Positions 8,550 through 18,070 of a DNA stretch of 64,000 nt are shown in pieces. Where the stretch lies: positions 2,666,001 through 2,730,000 of the forward strand of contig NZ_CP157210.1 in NCBI RefSeq assembly GCF_046736345.1, given 5' to 3'. The translations under genes were made by a program, and so were the position numbers. How positions within the stretch are numbered: position 1 is the stretch's first letter; every line of letters begins with the position of its first letter. The notes beneath the pieces were generated by a model, which saw only the letters and a list, made by a program, of their open reading frames with translations, was not told where the DNA came from and made no database searches. The DNA comes from Hyphococcus formosus. Its GTDB lineage: Bacteria; Pseudomonadota; Alphaproteobacteria; Caulobacterales; Parvularculaceae.

Positions 8550-9572
8550 CTATGGTGTTTCGGTCGTTGGTTGAGGCGCGGAAAACATTTCCGGCAAAAA
8601 GTCAAAGGTCGCTGACTCAGCGCCGCCAATTTCAAAACGGCGGAATTGCGCTTCGTCGAGTTCTTGATCTGCGCAACTAAGGTCGGTTTCTGATGTGAAC
8701 ATGATGGTGTTCACACAGAAAGACTTGCTGCCGCCCGTCAATTTCTTTTCTGACGCTGCATCTTCGATCAAGCCATAAACATAATAATGGTCTTTATCGA
8801 GCGCGCCTTTCAGAATTTTCGAACAATCACCGGGTTCGAGTTTCCACCACCCTTTTGAGCGATAATTTGCGTCATCAACAGGCTCGGCAATGGCGCTCCA
8901 GACCGGGTTGTCGGTTTTGTTGCAATAGAAAAAGCCAAGCTTCGCTTCGAGGGCATTGGCTTCTTCGATGAGCGCATCAATGACTTCGTCATCAATATTA
9001 TAACCTTCGGGCAATCCTTTTTTACGGCGGAAATTCGCAAGCGCACGCTGCGTTTCCCGGCCCATCGCGCCGTCGATATTCCCGGCGTCGCTACCAATAT
9101 CAGTCAACAATCGTTGCACACCGGCGACTTCGGCAGAATAGACCGTATAGGTGCTGGCTTCGGCAAAGTCGGTTTGCCATGCGCCGCCCGCTGCTTCGGT
9201 GACTTCGACGTTGAAGAATTTTCTCTGCCGTAACGGATCATCGCGGCAGACATCCTGATTTCGCAGGTTAAAGAAACCGGTATTCTCTACACAAAGCGCG
9301 GTGTCACCTGACCAGGTCCTTTGTGGGCCCTTGTGGCCAGGAATGGCTTCGGCATAAACAAAATACCGGCCGGGCTTGGCTTGTTCGGTCAAAACCACCT
9401 TGCACTGGCCCGGGCGCAGACGCCACCATCCCCTTGTGGCGAGCCGATCACCATCCACATATCCTATGCTCGCCGAGAGGGCATAGCTCGATTTATTGCA
9501 AAAACTGTATTTGGCGGATGCGCCGCCAGCACTTACAACAAAAACCAGAAGTGAGAGAAAAATGATACGCAT
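8550..9572 (-). CDS. Exported protein with two DUF1036 domains around a peptidoglycan-binding-like domain
   Basis: A 340-residue protein with a signal peptide (residues 1 to about 20, ending GGASA). After it comes a first DUF1036 domain (about 21-125, starting KYSFCNKSSYALSASIGY), then a helical segment resembling peptidoglycan-binding domain 1 (about 145-200, with VQRLLTDIGSDAGNIDGAMG and TQRALANFRRKKG), then a second DUF1036 domain (about 210-325, starting LGFFYCNKTDNPVWSAI). DUF1036 has no known function; the Cys-rich pattern and signal suggest a periplasmic place near the wall. Divergent from priA. Confidence 0.8.
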   Translation of the reverse strand: MRIIFLSLLVFVVSAGGASAKYSFCNKSSYALSASIGYVDGDRLATRGWWRLRPGQCKVVLTEQAKPGRYFVYAEAIPGHKGPQRTWSGDTALCVENTGFFNLRNQDVCRDDPLRQRKFFNVEVTEAAGGAWQTDFAEASTYTVYSAEVAGVQRLLTDIGSDAGNIDGAMGRETQRALANFRRKKGLPEGYNIDDEVIDALIEEANALEAKLGFFYCNKTDNPVWSAIAEPVDDANYRSKGWWKLEPGDCSKILKGALDKDHYYVYGLIEDAASEKKLTGGSKSFCVNTIMFTSETDLSCADQELDEAQFRRFEIGGAESATFDFLPEMFSAPQPTTETP

Positions 9573-9649
9573 TGCGCCTTGCCCACGGTTTACCGATTGG
9601 TCGTGATCGTAATTCAGCCGAAACTGCCCGCGGGATCAAGCGCACGACT

Positions 9650-11902
9650 ATGAATAAGATGCAACAGCTTCTTTATCCTGAGCTCGCGTCAAGCGCGACA
9701 GCGCCTTCGGGTGATGCCGACGCGGGCCCGCGGGTGAGCGTTCTTTTTCCGCTGCCATTGCCGAAAGCCTATGATTATCTTTGCGATAGCGAGGAATTGC
9801 CGCCGGTGGGCAGTTTCGTCTCCGCACCCTTTGGCCCGCGCGAGGTAACCGGCGTGGTCTGGCCTGCCAATAAAGGCGAGGCCAAGAAAAAGAACGCCAA
9901 GGTTCAAAACCTTAAAACCATCAGCCGCGTGTTTGATGCGCCGCCGCTCGCGTCTGACCTTGTGGATTTCATTGATTGGGCCGCGGATTATACGATGTAT
10001 CCCAAAGGCGCGATCTTACGCATGGTGATGCGGGTTAAAGATGCGTTTGACGGCCCGCGCATGCAGACCGCCTTTGTTGCCACTGGGGAAAAGCCGGCGC
10101 GCATAACGCCTAAGCGTGAAGCCGTCTTGGCGGCGGCTGGCGCTGAACCACAAACGGCTGCGCAATTGGCTGAAGCCTCGGGGATGAGCGAGGCGGTGGT
10201 GCGCGGGCTCGTCAGCGCAGGAAGCCTTGCCAAGGTCGAGGTCGATCCGGACCCGCCTTTTGATGCGCCGGATTTGATGCGCGCGGGGCCAACGCTTTCC
10301 GGTGATCAGCAATATGCCGCTGACTTTGTCGCCGAGATCATTGCCCGTGATGAGCATAAAGCCATTCTGGTCGATGGCGTGACCGGCTCCGGTAAAACGG
10401 AAGTTTATTTTGAAGCCGTGGCTGCGGCGCTACGCAAAGACCCGGATGCGCAAGCGCTGATTTTATTACCTGAGATTGCTTTGACCCTTCCCTTCCTTGA
10501 GCGGGTTGAGGCGCGCTTTGGGGCCGCGCCTGCGCCGTGGCATTCTGATTTGACCGGTGCCCAGCGGCGGCGCACTTGGCGACGCGTCGCAGAAGGACAG
10601 GCCCGATTGGTAGTCGGCGCGCGGTCGGCGCTCTTTTTGCCGTTTCCAAAATTGCAATTGATCGTCGTCGATGAGGAACATGACAGCGCCTATAAACAGG
10701 AGGAGGGCGTGATCTATCATGCCCGGGATCTGGCGGTGGCGCGTGGCGCGCGTGCGGGCTTTCCGGTTTTGCTGGCGTCGGCCACGCCATCACTTGAAAC
10801 GGTCGTGAATGTCGATGAGGGCCGCTATGAAGCGGTGGGGCTGGCGGGGCGTTTTAATGATGCGCAGATGCCGGACATTTCACTGATTGATATGCGCGAA
10901 GATGCGCCCGATGCGGGAAAGTGGCTTTCGCCGCGATTGGTTGATGAGATCAATGCGAACTTATCCGCAGGCGAACAATCCCTGTTGTTTTTAAATAGGC
11001 GCGGCTATGCGCCGCTGACATTATGTCGGCGCTGCGGACATAAAATGACCGCCCCCGGATCAGATACGATGTTGGTTGAGCATCGTTTTGAAAATCGTTT
11101 GGTGTGTCATCACACAGGGTTCTCGATGCCAAAACCATCCGTATGCCCCGTATGTAAGGCGGTGGATTCTTTGGCGGCCTGTGGGCCGGGCGTTGAGCGC
11201 GTTGCCGAAGAGGCAAAGGAGCGTTGGCCCGACGCACGGATTGAGGTTTTGTCCTCTGATACTGCGCCGGGGCCGCGCACTATGCGTGCGGTGCTTGATG
11301 CGATGAAAGCCGGCGAGATTGATATTCTCATCGCAACCCAGGTTGCTGCCAAAGGACATCATTTTCCCAACCTTACGCTTGTCGGGGTGGTTGATGCTGA
11401 TCTCGGGCTGGCGGGCGGTGATCTGCGCGCCGCAGAGCGGACCTATCAGTTGTTGTCACAGGTCACGGGCCGCGCGGGACGCGCAGAAAAGCCCGGCCGC
11501 GCCATGCTTCAAACCTATCAGGCGGATGCGGCGGTTTTACAGGCCTTGGCCTCGGGTGATCGCGATGCTTTTTTGGCGGCGGAGGCGATGGGCCGGCAGG
11601 AATTGGGTTTCCCGCCCTATGGCCGATTAGCCGCCGTGACATTGCGCTCACCCGATGAAGTGGCGCTCGACCGCGCGGCAAACGCTATGCGCGCAACGGC
11701 TCCGGTCGCTGATGGTATCGAAATTCTTGGCCCTGCGCGAACGCCGATCTATCGGTTGCGCGGGATCGCGCGCATGCGTCTTTTGGTCAAGGCACGGCGT
11801 AATGTGAATCTTCAGGCGTATTTGTCGGATTGGCTGAAGCGAACAAAAAGCCAAAGCGGCGTGCGGATTACCCTCGATATCAATCCCTATTCCTTTATGT
11901 GA
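9650..11902 (+). CDS. priA: Primosomal protein N' (replication restart helicase PriA)
   Basis: A 3'-5' DNA helicase that reloads the replisome at stalled forks. The frame is open from a TTG at 9572, but the ATG at 9650 fits better, since the earlier stretch overlaps the divergent gene start. The order is: N-terminal DNA-binding domain, Walker A GVTGSGKTE, DEEHD box, GSATPSLET, then a zinc-binding cluster (LCRRCGHK, VCHHTG, VCPVCK) and the C-terminal helicase lobe with QVTGRAGRA. The zinc cluster has one Cys-His pair (CHHTG) where CxxCG is usual. Length is about 750 residues, as expected. It stands upstream of the ATP synthase operon. Confidence 0.95.
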   Translation: MNKMQQLLYPELASSATAPSGDADAGPRVSVLFPLPLPKAYDYLCDSEELPPVGSFVSAPFGPREVTGVVWPANKGEAKKKNAKVQNLKTISRVFDAPPLASDLVDFIDWAADYTMYPKGAILRMVMRVKDAFDGPRMQTAFVATGEKPARITPKREAVLAAAGAEPQTAAQLAEASGMSEAVVRGLVSAGSLAKVEVDPDPPFDAPDLMRAGPTLSGDQQYAADFVAEIIARDEHKAILVDGVTGSGKTEVYFEAVAAALRKDPDAQALILLPEIALTLPFLERVEARFGAAPAPWHSDLTGAQRRRTWRRVAEGQARLVVGARSALFLPFPKLQLIVVDEEHDSAYKQEEGVIYHARDLAVARGARAGFPVLLASATPSLETVVNVDEGRYEAVGLAGRFNDAQMPDISLIDMREDAPDAGKWLSPRLVDEINANLSAGEQSLLFLNRRGYAPLTLCRRCGHKMTAPGSDTMLVEHRFENRLVCHHTGFSMPKPSVCPVCKAVDSLAACGPGVERVAEEAKERWPDARIEVLSSDTAPGPRTMRAVLDAMKAGEIDILIATQVAAKGHHFPNLTLVGVVDADLGLAGGDLRAAERTYQLLSQVTGRAGRAEKPGRAMLQTYQADAAVLQALASGDRDAFLAAEAMGRQELGFPPYGRLAAVTLRSPDEVALDRAANAMRATAPVADGIEILGPARTPIYRLRGIARMRLLVKARRNVNLQAYLSDWLKRTKSQSGVRITLDINPYSFM

Positions 11903-11994
11903 TCCGAATACACACAAATTTTGTGCGCTAGTAACCCTTGATTAACTCTATAAGCCTTTAAATTGGCGACAAGATTTGAGGGGGCCGTAAAGGC

Positions 11995-12552
11995 ATGAGA
12001 ATTATATCCGCAATTGCGGCGTTTTTATCCGTGTTCGGCATTGCGTCTGCAAGCTATGCAATCGTGCCGGTTGATGAAGTGCGTGCGGGTGTTTACGCGC
12101 AAAGCTGTTGCGGTATCGGATCCTCAAAAGAACAAGGTGTGGCGATCAATGCCGAAGCCGTGTTCGAGTCGCCTCGAATTTTGTCCGTACTCGGTTCACC
12201 GCGCCCTGTGATCGGTGCCACCGTCGCAACAGATTCTGATGCAACCAGTCAGATATACACTGGCCTTGAATGGCAGGTGAATGTCTCTCGCTGGTTTGTT
12301 TCTGCTGGTGCTGGTATAGCTGTCCATAATGGCGAAACTGACCGTTATGACCCGGTCGCGGACATCAATCGCGTAGACCACACCGTATTTTTCGGCTGCC
12401 GCGCGCTGTTCCGCCTTGCGGGCGATGTGGGGTATCGTTTGACCGACACGATTAGTGCGTCATTCCACTTCAATCACATCTCCAATGCCGGTCTTTGCAA
12501 TGAAAATGAGGGTTTGGACCAGATGGGCCTTCGTCTTGGTTTCCGCCTCTAG
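11995..12552 (+). CDS. Acyloxyacyl hydrolase / PagL-like lipid A deacylase
   Basis: A 185-residue outer-membrane beta-barrel with a signal peptide (about 1-22, ending SYA). The C-terminal part has the PagL-type catalytic pattern: FNHISNAGLCNENEGLD contains the His-Ser pair, and the Glu at NENEG probably completes the triad. The protein ends in Leu after an aromatic-containing strand, as barrels usually do. PagL enzymes remove the 3-O-linked acyl chain from lipid A. Family fit is good; the exact bond cut is inferred. It lies alone between priA and atpH. Confidence 0.78.
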   Translation: MRIISAIAAFLSVFGIASASYAIVPVDEVRAGVYAQSCCGIGSSKEQGVAINAEAVFESPRILSVLGSPRPVIGATVATDSDATSQIYTGLEWQVNVSRWFVSAGAGIAVHNGETDRYDPVADINRVDHTVFFGCRALFRLAGDVGYRLTDTISASFHFNHISNAGLCNENEGLDQMGLRLGFRL

Positions 12553-12691
12553 GCAAAAACGCCCGCTTTGACCGCGCGGCATAAAAAAGACCAAAAAATT
12601 TTCCCCAGAATGTGCCTCCGTCAATCTGCCTCATGCAGCAATTGTTGCGTCACGGCGAGGGCCATGCTATCGCCTCGCCCGTTCTCGCATT

Positions 12692-12726
12692 GAAGGCGTG
12701 CGCAAGTTTTCGCGCTGCCTTCTTTT
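12692..12726 (+). terminator. Possible terminator or leader hairpin between pagL-like gene and atpH
   Basis: GAAGGC-GT-GCGC pairs with GCGC-T-GCCTTC around an 8-nt loop and is followed by TTTT. A second hairpin lies just upstream (GGCGAGG at 12654-12660 with CCTCGCC at 12673-12679, no T run). It may end the upstream gene or act in the atp leader. The T run is short and the stem has an internal bulge. Confidence 0.35.
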
Positions 12727-12796
12727 AGTATGTAATTTCATGGGCTTAGGTGTCGCCTTGTGGTGACGCCGAATTCAGCAGGAGCTAGCAGCGCAC

Positions 12797-13354
12797 GTGT
12801 CAGCCAACCTTGCCTCAATATCCGGTGTCGCCGGTCGTTATGCGAACGCCTTGTTCGATCTCGCTACAGAAGCGGGCGCAGTCGATGCGGTCGAAAATGA
12901 GCTGAAAAGCCTGCAAGCGGCGATTGACGCCTCTTCAGAACTGAGCGCTTTCCTCCGTAGCCCTGTCTATGGTGTCGCAGAGCAGCTCGACGCGATGACG
13001 GCCCTTGCGGAAAAAGCGGGTTATTCCACGCTGACCGCGAATTTCCTTAAACTCGTTGCGAAAAATGGCCGCCTATCTGCGCTTTCCGATGCGATCCGCG
13101 CATATTTGGCGCTCGCAGCGAATGCGCGCGGGGAAGTCAGCGCTGATGCGGTGACCGCGGCCCCGATGAATGATGAACAGATCAAGGCGCTTCGCCTGGA
13201 AATTGAACGGATGGTCGGTAAGGCCGTCAATCTCGAAACCCGCGTCGACCCGGATTTGCTGGGCGGTCTTGTCGTCAAGATCGGCTCGCAGATGGTAGAC
13301 GCATCACTGCGTACCAAACTCAATCGTTTGAAGACCGTTATGAAAGAGGCCTGA
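12797..13354 (+). CDS. atpH: F1Fo ATP synthase subunit delta
   Basis: Links the F1 head to the peripheral stalk of ATP synthase. The 185-residue protein has the OSCP/delta fold with ISGVAGRYANALFDLA at the N-terminus and the conserved C-terminal GGLVVKIGSQMVDASLRTKL. It starts with GTG; an AGGAG lies about 12 bp upstream. First gene of atpHAGDC; the Fo genes are not in the window, as is normal for alphaproteobacteria, where they form a separate operon. Confidence 0.95.
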   Translation: MSANLASISGVAGRYANALFDLATEAGAVDAVENELKSLQAAIDASSELSAFLRSPVYGVAEQLDAMTALAEKAGYSTLTANFLKLVAKNGRLSALSDAIRAYLALAANARGEVSADAVTAAPMNDEQIKALRLEIERMVGKAVNLETRVDPDLLGGLVVKIGSQMVDASLRTKLNRLKTVMKEA

Positions 13355-13358
13355 GGCT

Positions 13359-14888
13359 ATGGAACTCAATGCGGCGGAAATTTCCTCCATTCTAAAACAG
13401 CAGATCAAAGATTTTGGCAAAGATGCCGAAGTCTCTGAAATCGGTCAGGTGCTATCCGTCGGTGACGGTATCGCCCGTGTCTATGGCCTCGACAATGTTC
13501 AGGCCGGTGAGATGGTCGAATTTGCCAATGGCATCAAAGGCATGGCCCTCAACCTCGAAGCTGACAATGTCGGTGTCGTTATCTTCGGCGAAGACCGCGA
13601 AATCGCAGAAGGCGACGTGGTCAAGCGGACCAAGTCAATCGTGGACGTTCCTGTGGGCAAGGGCCTTCTTGGCCGCGTTGTTGACCCACTTGGAAATCCA
13701 ATCGACGGCAAAGGCCCGATTGAATCAACCGAGCGTCGCCTCGTTGACGTGAAAGCGCCGGGCATTTTGCCGCGTAAATCGGTTCACGAGCCAATGCAGA
13801 CCGGTATTAAAGCCGTTGACGCAATGATCCCGATCGGTCGTGGTCAGCGCGAATTGGTCATTGGTGACCGTCAGACAGGTAAAACAGCGATCTGTGTTGA
13901 TGCGATCCTTAACCAGAAAGACATCAACGCGTCTGGCGACGAGTCGAAAAAGCTTTACTGCGTTTACGTCGCGATTGGTCAGAAACGTTCAACGGTTGCG
14001 CAGATCGTTAAGACTCTCGAAGACAACGGCGCGATGGAATATTCTGTCGTTATCGCCGCGACCGCTTCTGAGCCTGCGCCGCTTCAGTTCCTTGCGCCAT
14101 TTGCTGGCTGTGCGATGGCTGAATATTTCCGCGATAATGGCATGCACTCGCTGATCATCTATGATGATTTGTCAAAGCAGGCTGTTGCTTATCGCCAGAT
14201 GTCACTTCTTCTTCGTCGTCCACCAGGTCGCGAAGCGTATCCGGGTGACGTTTTCTATCTTCACTCTCGCCTTCTCGAGCGCGCTGCGAAGCTCAATGAC
14301 GATCACGGTGCTGGTTCGATGACCGCGCTGCCGATCATTGAAACGCAGGCGAATGACGTGTCGGCCTATATCCCGACAAACGTGATTTCGATTACTGATG
14401 GCCAGATCTTCCTTGAAACGGATCTGTTCTATCAAGGTATCCGTCCTGCGGTGAACGTGGGTCTATCGGTTTCTCGCGTTGGTTCATCCGCGCAGATCAA
14501 GGCCATGAAGCAGGTTGCCGGTAAGATTAAAGGTGAGCTTGCTCAGTATCGTGAGCTTGCTGCGTTCGCGCAGTTCGGTTCGGACCTTGATGCGACGACC
14601 CAGCGTATTCTTGCCCGTGGTGACCGCCTGACTGAGCTGATGAAGCAAGGCCAGTTCTCGCCGCTACAGGTCGAAGAACAAGTCGCCGTCATTTTTGCCG
14701 GTACGCAAGGCTATCTCGACGGTATCAAGGTTGATCAGGTTGGTCACTTTGAGCGCGAGTTCCTGCGTAAGCTGCATGCGGATCATTCTGATATTCTCAA
14801 GACCATCCGGGATACCGGCAAGCTTGATGACGATACGCAGGCGAAACTCAAAGACGTGCTCGACACGTTTTCAAAGAACTTTGCATAA
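13359..14888 (+). CDS. atpA: F1Fo ATP synthase subunit alpha
   Basis: Non-catalytic nucleotide-binding subunit of the F1 hexamer. Walker A is GDRQTGKTA (about residue 169), and the ATP synthase alpha/beta signature appears as PAVNVGLSVSRVGS. At 509 residues it is full length. Four bases separate it from atpH and 15 from atpG. Confidence 0.98.
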   Translation: MELNAAEISSILKQQIKDFGKDAEVSEIGQVLSVGDGIARVYGLDNVQAGEMVEFANGIKGMALNLEADNVGVVIFGEDREIAEGDVVKRTKSIVDVPVGKGLLGRVVDPLGNPIDGKGPIESTERRLVDVKAPGILPRKSVHEPMQTGIKAVDAMIPIGRGQRELVIGDRQTGKTAICVDAILNQKDINASGDESKKLYCVYVAIGQKRSTVAQIVKTLEDNGAMEYSVVIAATASEPAPLQFLAPFAGCAMAEYFRDNGMHSLIIYDDLSKQAVAYRQMSLLLRRPPGREAYPGDVFYLHSRLLERAAKLNDDHGAGSMTALPIIETQANDVSAYIPTNVISITDGQIFLETDLFYQGIRPAVNVGLSVSRVGSSAQIKAMKQVAGKIKGELAQYRELAAFAQFGSDLDATTQRILARGDRLTELMKQGQFSPLQVEEQVAVIFAGTQGYLDGIKVDQVGHFEREFLRKLHADHSDILKTIRDTGKLDDDTQAKLKDVLDTFSKNFA

Positions 14889-14903
14889 GGACGCGGTGCC
14901 TCC

Positions 14904-15785
14904 ATGCCCTCGTTAAAAGATCTTAAAAACAGGATCTCGTCGGTTAAGTCGACGCAGAAGATCACCAAGGCGAAGCAAATGGTCGCCGCAGCGAAACTGC
15001 GGCGTGCCGAAGAGCGCGCCAAGGAATCTCGTCCCTATACTGAGCGCATGGAAGCGGTTCTTGCGAATCTGTCTTCCAGTGCGAAGGACAATCCGAACGC
15101 GCCGGCATTGCTGCGCGGGACGGGCAAGGACGAAACACATCTTTTGATCGTCGCAACGGCGGACAAGGGTCTTTGCGGCGGTTTCAACTCGTCGATCGTT
15201 CGGCTAGCGCGCGAACGCATCACCGAGCTTCAAAGCCAAGGCAAAAAAATCAAAATCATTACCGTTGGGCGTAAAGGCGATGATCAGCTAAAACGTCTTT
15301 ATGGTGATCTGATCGTTTGGAAGACCAACTTCCTTGATATCAAACAGGTTGGATTTGCGCAGGCGCATGAAATCGCCAATCAAGTTCTTTCAATGTTTGA
15401 TGCCGGTGAATTTGACGTCGCCACACTGTTCTTTGGCAAGTTCAAAAATGTCGTGACACAGGTTCCAACGGCGCAGCAGATTATTCCCGCCCAAGCACCG
15501 GAAGGTATTGAGCCGCCGGATCTGAAAGGCGCGATCTACGCCTATGAGCCAGACGAAGACGAAATTCTTCGGGCGCTCTTGCCGCGCTATGTGGGTGTTC
15601 AAATTTTCCGTGCGCTTCTTGAAAATGTTGCCTCTGAACAGGCCGCGTCCATGTCTGCCATGGATAACGCGACCCGTAATGCTGGCGAAATGATCGAAGC
15701 GCTGAACCTGAAATACAACCGCGCCCGTCAGGCACAGATTACGACGGAGCTGATCGAGATTATTGCAGGTGCTGAGGCGCTGTAG
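14904..15785 (+). CDS. atpG: F1Fo ATP synthase subunit gamma
   Basis: The rotating central shaft of F1. The N-terminal helix (LKNRISSVKSTQKITKAKQM) and C-terminal helix (ASMSAMDNATRNAGEMIEAL) that form the coiled coil are both clear, and DKGLCGGFN is the usual internal motif. At 293 residues it is full length. A 345-bp gap without a gene separates it from atpD, long for this operon. Confidence 0.97.
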   Translation: MPSLKDLKNRISSVKSTQKITKAKQMVAAAKLRRAEERAKESRPYTERMEAVLANLSSSAKDNPNAPALLRGTGKDETHLLIVATADKGLCGGFNSSIVRLARERITELQSQGKKIKIITVGRKGDDQLKRLYGDLIVWKTNFLDIKQVGFAQAHEIANQVLSMFDAGEFDVATLFFGKFKNVVTQVPTAQQIIPAQAPEGIEPPDLKGAIYAYEPDEDEILRALLPRYVGVQIFRALLENVASEQAASMSAMDNATRNAGEMIEALNLKYNRARQAQITTELIEIIAGAEAL

Positions 15786-16130
15786 CGCACAGCATCGAAA
15801 CGAAACTGGTTCGCGGATGCGGCCAATTTGGAGGAAGATTTAGGATAAAATCGCGCAAAGCTTGCGTTTGATGAAATTTAGCCCCTAATATTGTTGCGGT
15901 GCAGCAATTTTGTCCGGAATGCCGGTGTTGGGGGGCATTTGAACGTCAAATCGCAGATTGTTCGATTTATCCTGGTGGTTATGCGCCTTTTGGTTGGAAA
16001 GCGGTCCTACACCGCGCTTCCGGCCCCAAGGCCAGAGCCAAACATTATTAACGACGGGCATCGTTTTGAAGGCAAGACGATAACAGCCCGGTACCAGAGT
16101 GAAGATCGTTTAAAGGCGAAGGACGAAAAT
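15786..16130. other. 345-bp gap between atpG and atpD
   Basis: An open frame from a TTG at 15891 runs into atpD, but its 80-residue product has no recognisable similarity and precedes the normal atpD N-terminus. I see no convincing small gene or terminator. An internal promoter or long leader for atpD is possible but not shown. Confidence 0.4.
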
Positions 16131-17549
16131 ATGAGCAACGAAGGCCGAATTTCCCAGGTGATCGGTGCGGTCGTGGACGTTGAGTTCGATGGCGACTTGC
16201 CGGGCATTCTGAATGCGCTGGAAACTGACAATAATGGGCAACGGCTCGTTCTCGAGGTTGCTCAGCATCTCGGTGAGAACACTGTTCGCACCATCGCGAT
16301 GGACTCAACCGAAGGGTTGGTTCGTGGCGCGAAAGTTGTCGATACTGGCAATGCGATTTCTGTTCCTGTTGGTGACGGCACATTGGGCCGCATCATGAAC
16401 GTGATCGGCGAGCCGGTCGATGAGATGGGCCCGATCCCACACACGGCGAAGCGCGAAATTCACCAAGAAGCGCCGCCATTCATCGAGCAGTCAACGGAAT
16501 CAGAGATCCTCGAAACCGGGATCAAGGTTGTTGACCTCCTTTGCCCCTATGTGAAGGGTGGTAAAATTGGTCTCTTCGGTGGTGCCGGTGTTGGTAAAAC
16601 CGTTTTGATCATGGAGCTGATCAACAATATCGCTAAAGCGCATGGTGGTTATTCTGTGTTCGCTGGTGTTGGTGAGCGTACCCGTGAAGGGAACGACCTC
16701 TATCACGAGATGATCGAATCCGGCGTGAACAAAGAAGGCGGCGGCGAAGGTTCAAAAGCGGCGCTTGTTTACGGTCAGATGAACGAGCCACCCGGAGCCC
16801 GTGCGCGTGTTGCGCTTTCGGGTCTGACGGTTGCGGAGCACTTCCGTGACGAAGGTCAGGACGTTCTCTTCTTCGTTGATAACATCTTCCGCTTTACACA
16901 AGCCGGTTCAGAGGTGTCTGCGCTTCTCGGCCGTATTCCTTCGGCGGTGGGTTATCAGCCAACACTCGCAACCGACATGGGTGCGATGCAGGAGCGGATT
17001 ACCACAACAACAAAAGGATCGATTACATCGGTTCAGGCGATTTACGTTCCTGCGGACGACCTCACCGACCCTGCGCCGGCGACATCGTTCTCGCACCTTG
17101 ATGCGACGACCGTTTTGAACCGTGCGATTTCTGAAAAGGGTATCTACCCTGCGGTTGACCCGCTCGATTCAACATCGCGTATTCTCGATCCGCGCGTCAT
17201 TGGCGACGAACATTACGAAGTTGCTCGTGACGTTCAGGGTATCTTGCAGCGTTACAAAGCGCTTCAGGACATCATCGCAATTCTCGGCATGGACGAGCTT
17301 TCAGAAGAAGATAAGCTGGTTGTTGCGCGCGCCCGTAAGGTTGAGCGCTTCTTGTCACAGCCATTCTTCGTTGCGGAAATCTTCACCGGTTCACCGGGTA
17401 AGCTGGTTCCGCTTTCTGAAACAATCAAAGGCTTTAAAGGTCTTGTTGCTGGTGATTATGACCACCTGCCAGAGGCAGCGTTCTACATGGTCGGCGACAT
17501 CAACGAAGCACTTGAAAAAGCTGAACGTCTCGCAGCGGAAGCGGCATAA
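16131..17549 (+). CDS. atpD: F1Fo ATP synthase subunit beta
   Basis: Catalytic subunit of F1 that makes ATP. Walker A is GGAGVGKTV, the catalytic Glu lies in GERTREGND, and DEC-type motifs follow. The ATG at 16131 gives MSNEGRISQVIGAVVDVEF, the normal beta N-terminus, and a protein of 472 residues; I reject the longer frame from 15891. Six bases separate it from atpC. Confidence 0.98.
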   Translation: MSNEGRISQVIGAVVDVEFDGDLPGILNALETDNNGQRLVLEVAQHLGENTVRTIAMDSTEGLVRGAKVVDTGNAISVPVGDGTLGRIMNVIGEPVDEMGPIPHTAKREIHQEAPPFIEQSTESEILETGIKVVDLLCPYVKGGKIGLFGGAGVGKTVLIMELINNIAKAHGGYSVFAGVGERTREGNDLYHEMIESGVNKEGGGEGSKAALVYGQMNEPPGARARVALSGLTVAEHFRDEGQDVLFFVDNIFRFTQAGSEVSALLGRIPSAVGYQPTLATDMGAMQERITTTTKGSITSVQAIYVPADDLTDPAPATSFSHLDATTVLNRAISEKGIYPAVDPLDSTSRILDPRVIGDEHYEVARDVQGILQRYKALQDIIAILGMDELSEEDKLVVARARKVERFLSQPFFVAEIFTGSPGKLVPLSETIKGFKGLVAGDYDHLPEAAFYMVGDINEALEKAERLAAEAA

Positions 17550-17555
17550 AAACCC

Positions 17556-17951
17556 ATGGCTGGAAAACTCCCTTTCAACCTAGTGTCGCCGGAAAAGGAA
17601 CTGATCTCGGCTGAGGTCGATCAGGTCGATATTCCGAGCACAGAGGGATGGATCGGTGTTCTGCCGAACCATTCCCCGCTGATGACGACATTGGCACCGG
17701 GCATGGTTCGTATTCTCGATGGTTCAAATGAGAAGCGGGTGTTTGTCCGTGGTGGTTTCGCTGAAATCTCTCCTGCTGGCCTGACGGTTTTGGCCGAAGA
17801 AGCGATTGCATCAGAAGATCTCAATGCCGCGGAAATTGCTCAGCGTATCAAAGATGCTGAGGAAGACCTTGCCGATGCGGACACCGATGCAAAGCGATTA
17901 GCGGCGAACCAGTCGCTCACAAGCCTCAGGGAATTAGAGGCGGCTCTATAA
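17556..17951 (+). CDS. atpC: F1Fo ATP synthase subunit epsilon
   Basis: Small rotor subunit that couples F1 to the c-ring and restrains ATP hydrolysis. The 131-residue protein has the N-terminal beta-sandwich (FNLVSPEKELISAEVDQVDI, GVLPNHSPLMTTLAPG) and a C-terminal helical part (about 90-131). Last gene of atpHAGDC, followed by a strong terminator. Confidence 0.96.
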   Translation: MAGKLPFNLVSPEKELISAEVDQVDIPSTEGWIGVLPNHSPLMTTLAPGMVRILDGSNEKRVFVRGGFAEISPAGLTVLAEEAIASEDLNAAEIAQRIKDAEEDLADADTDAKRLAANQSLTSLRELEAAL

Positions 17952-17956
17952 GATCA

Positions 17957-17986
17957 AAACGCGGCCTTCGGGCCGCGTTTTTTTTT
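17957..17986 (+). terminator. Rho-independent terminator of the atp operon
   Basis: ACGCGGCC, loop TTCG, then GGCCGCGT and a run of T. The stem is a perfect 8 bp with a stable tetraloop. It lies 6 bp after the atpC stop codon. Confidence 0.93.
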
Positions 17987-18070
17987 GCGCCATTTGGGAA
18001 AAGAAATCCCCAATTTCTTTTGCGAACAGGCGATAATCGGCAAAATCAAAGCATGATATCGGAGCCGAAA

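Noticed and set aside
15891..16130. 80-residue N-terminal extension of atpD
   Set aside because: Begins at TTG, has no similarity to beta subunits, and the normal beta N-terminus starts at the ATG at 16131.
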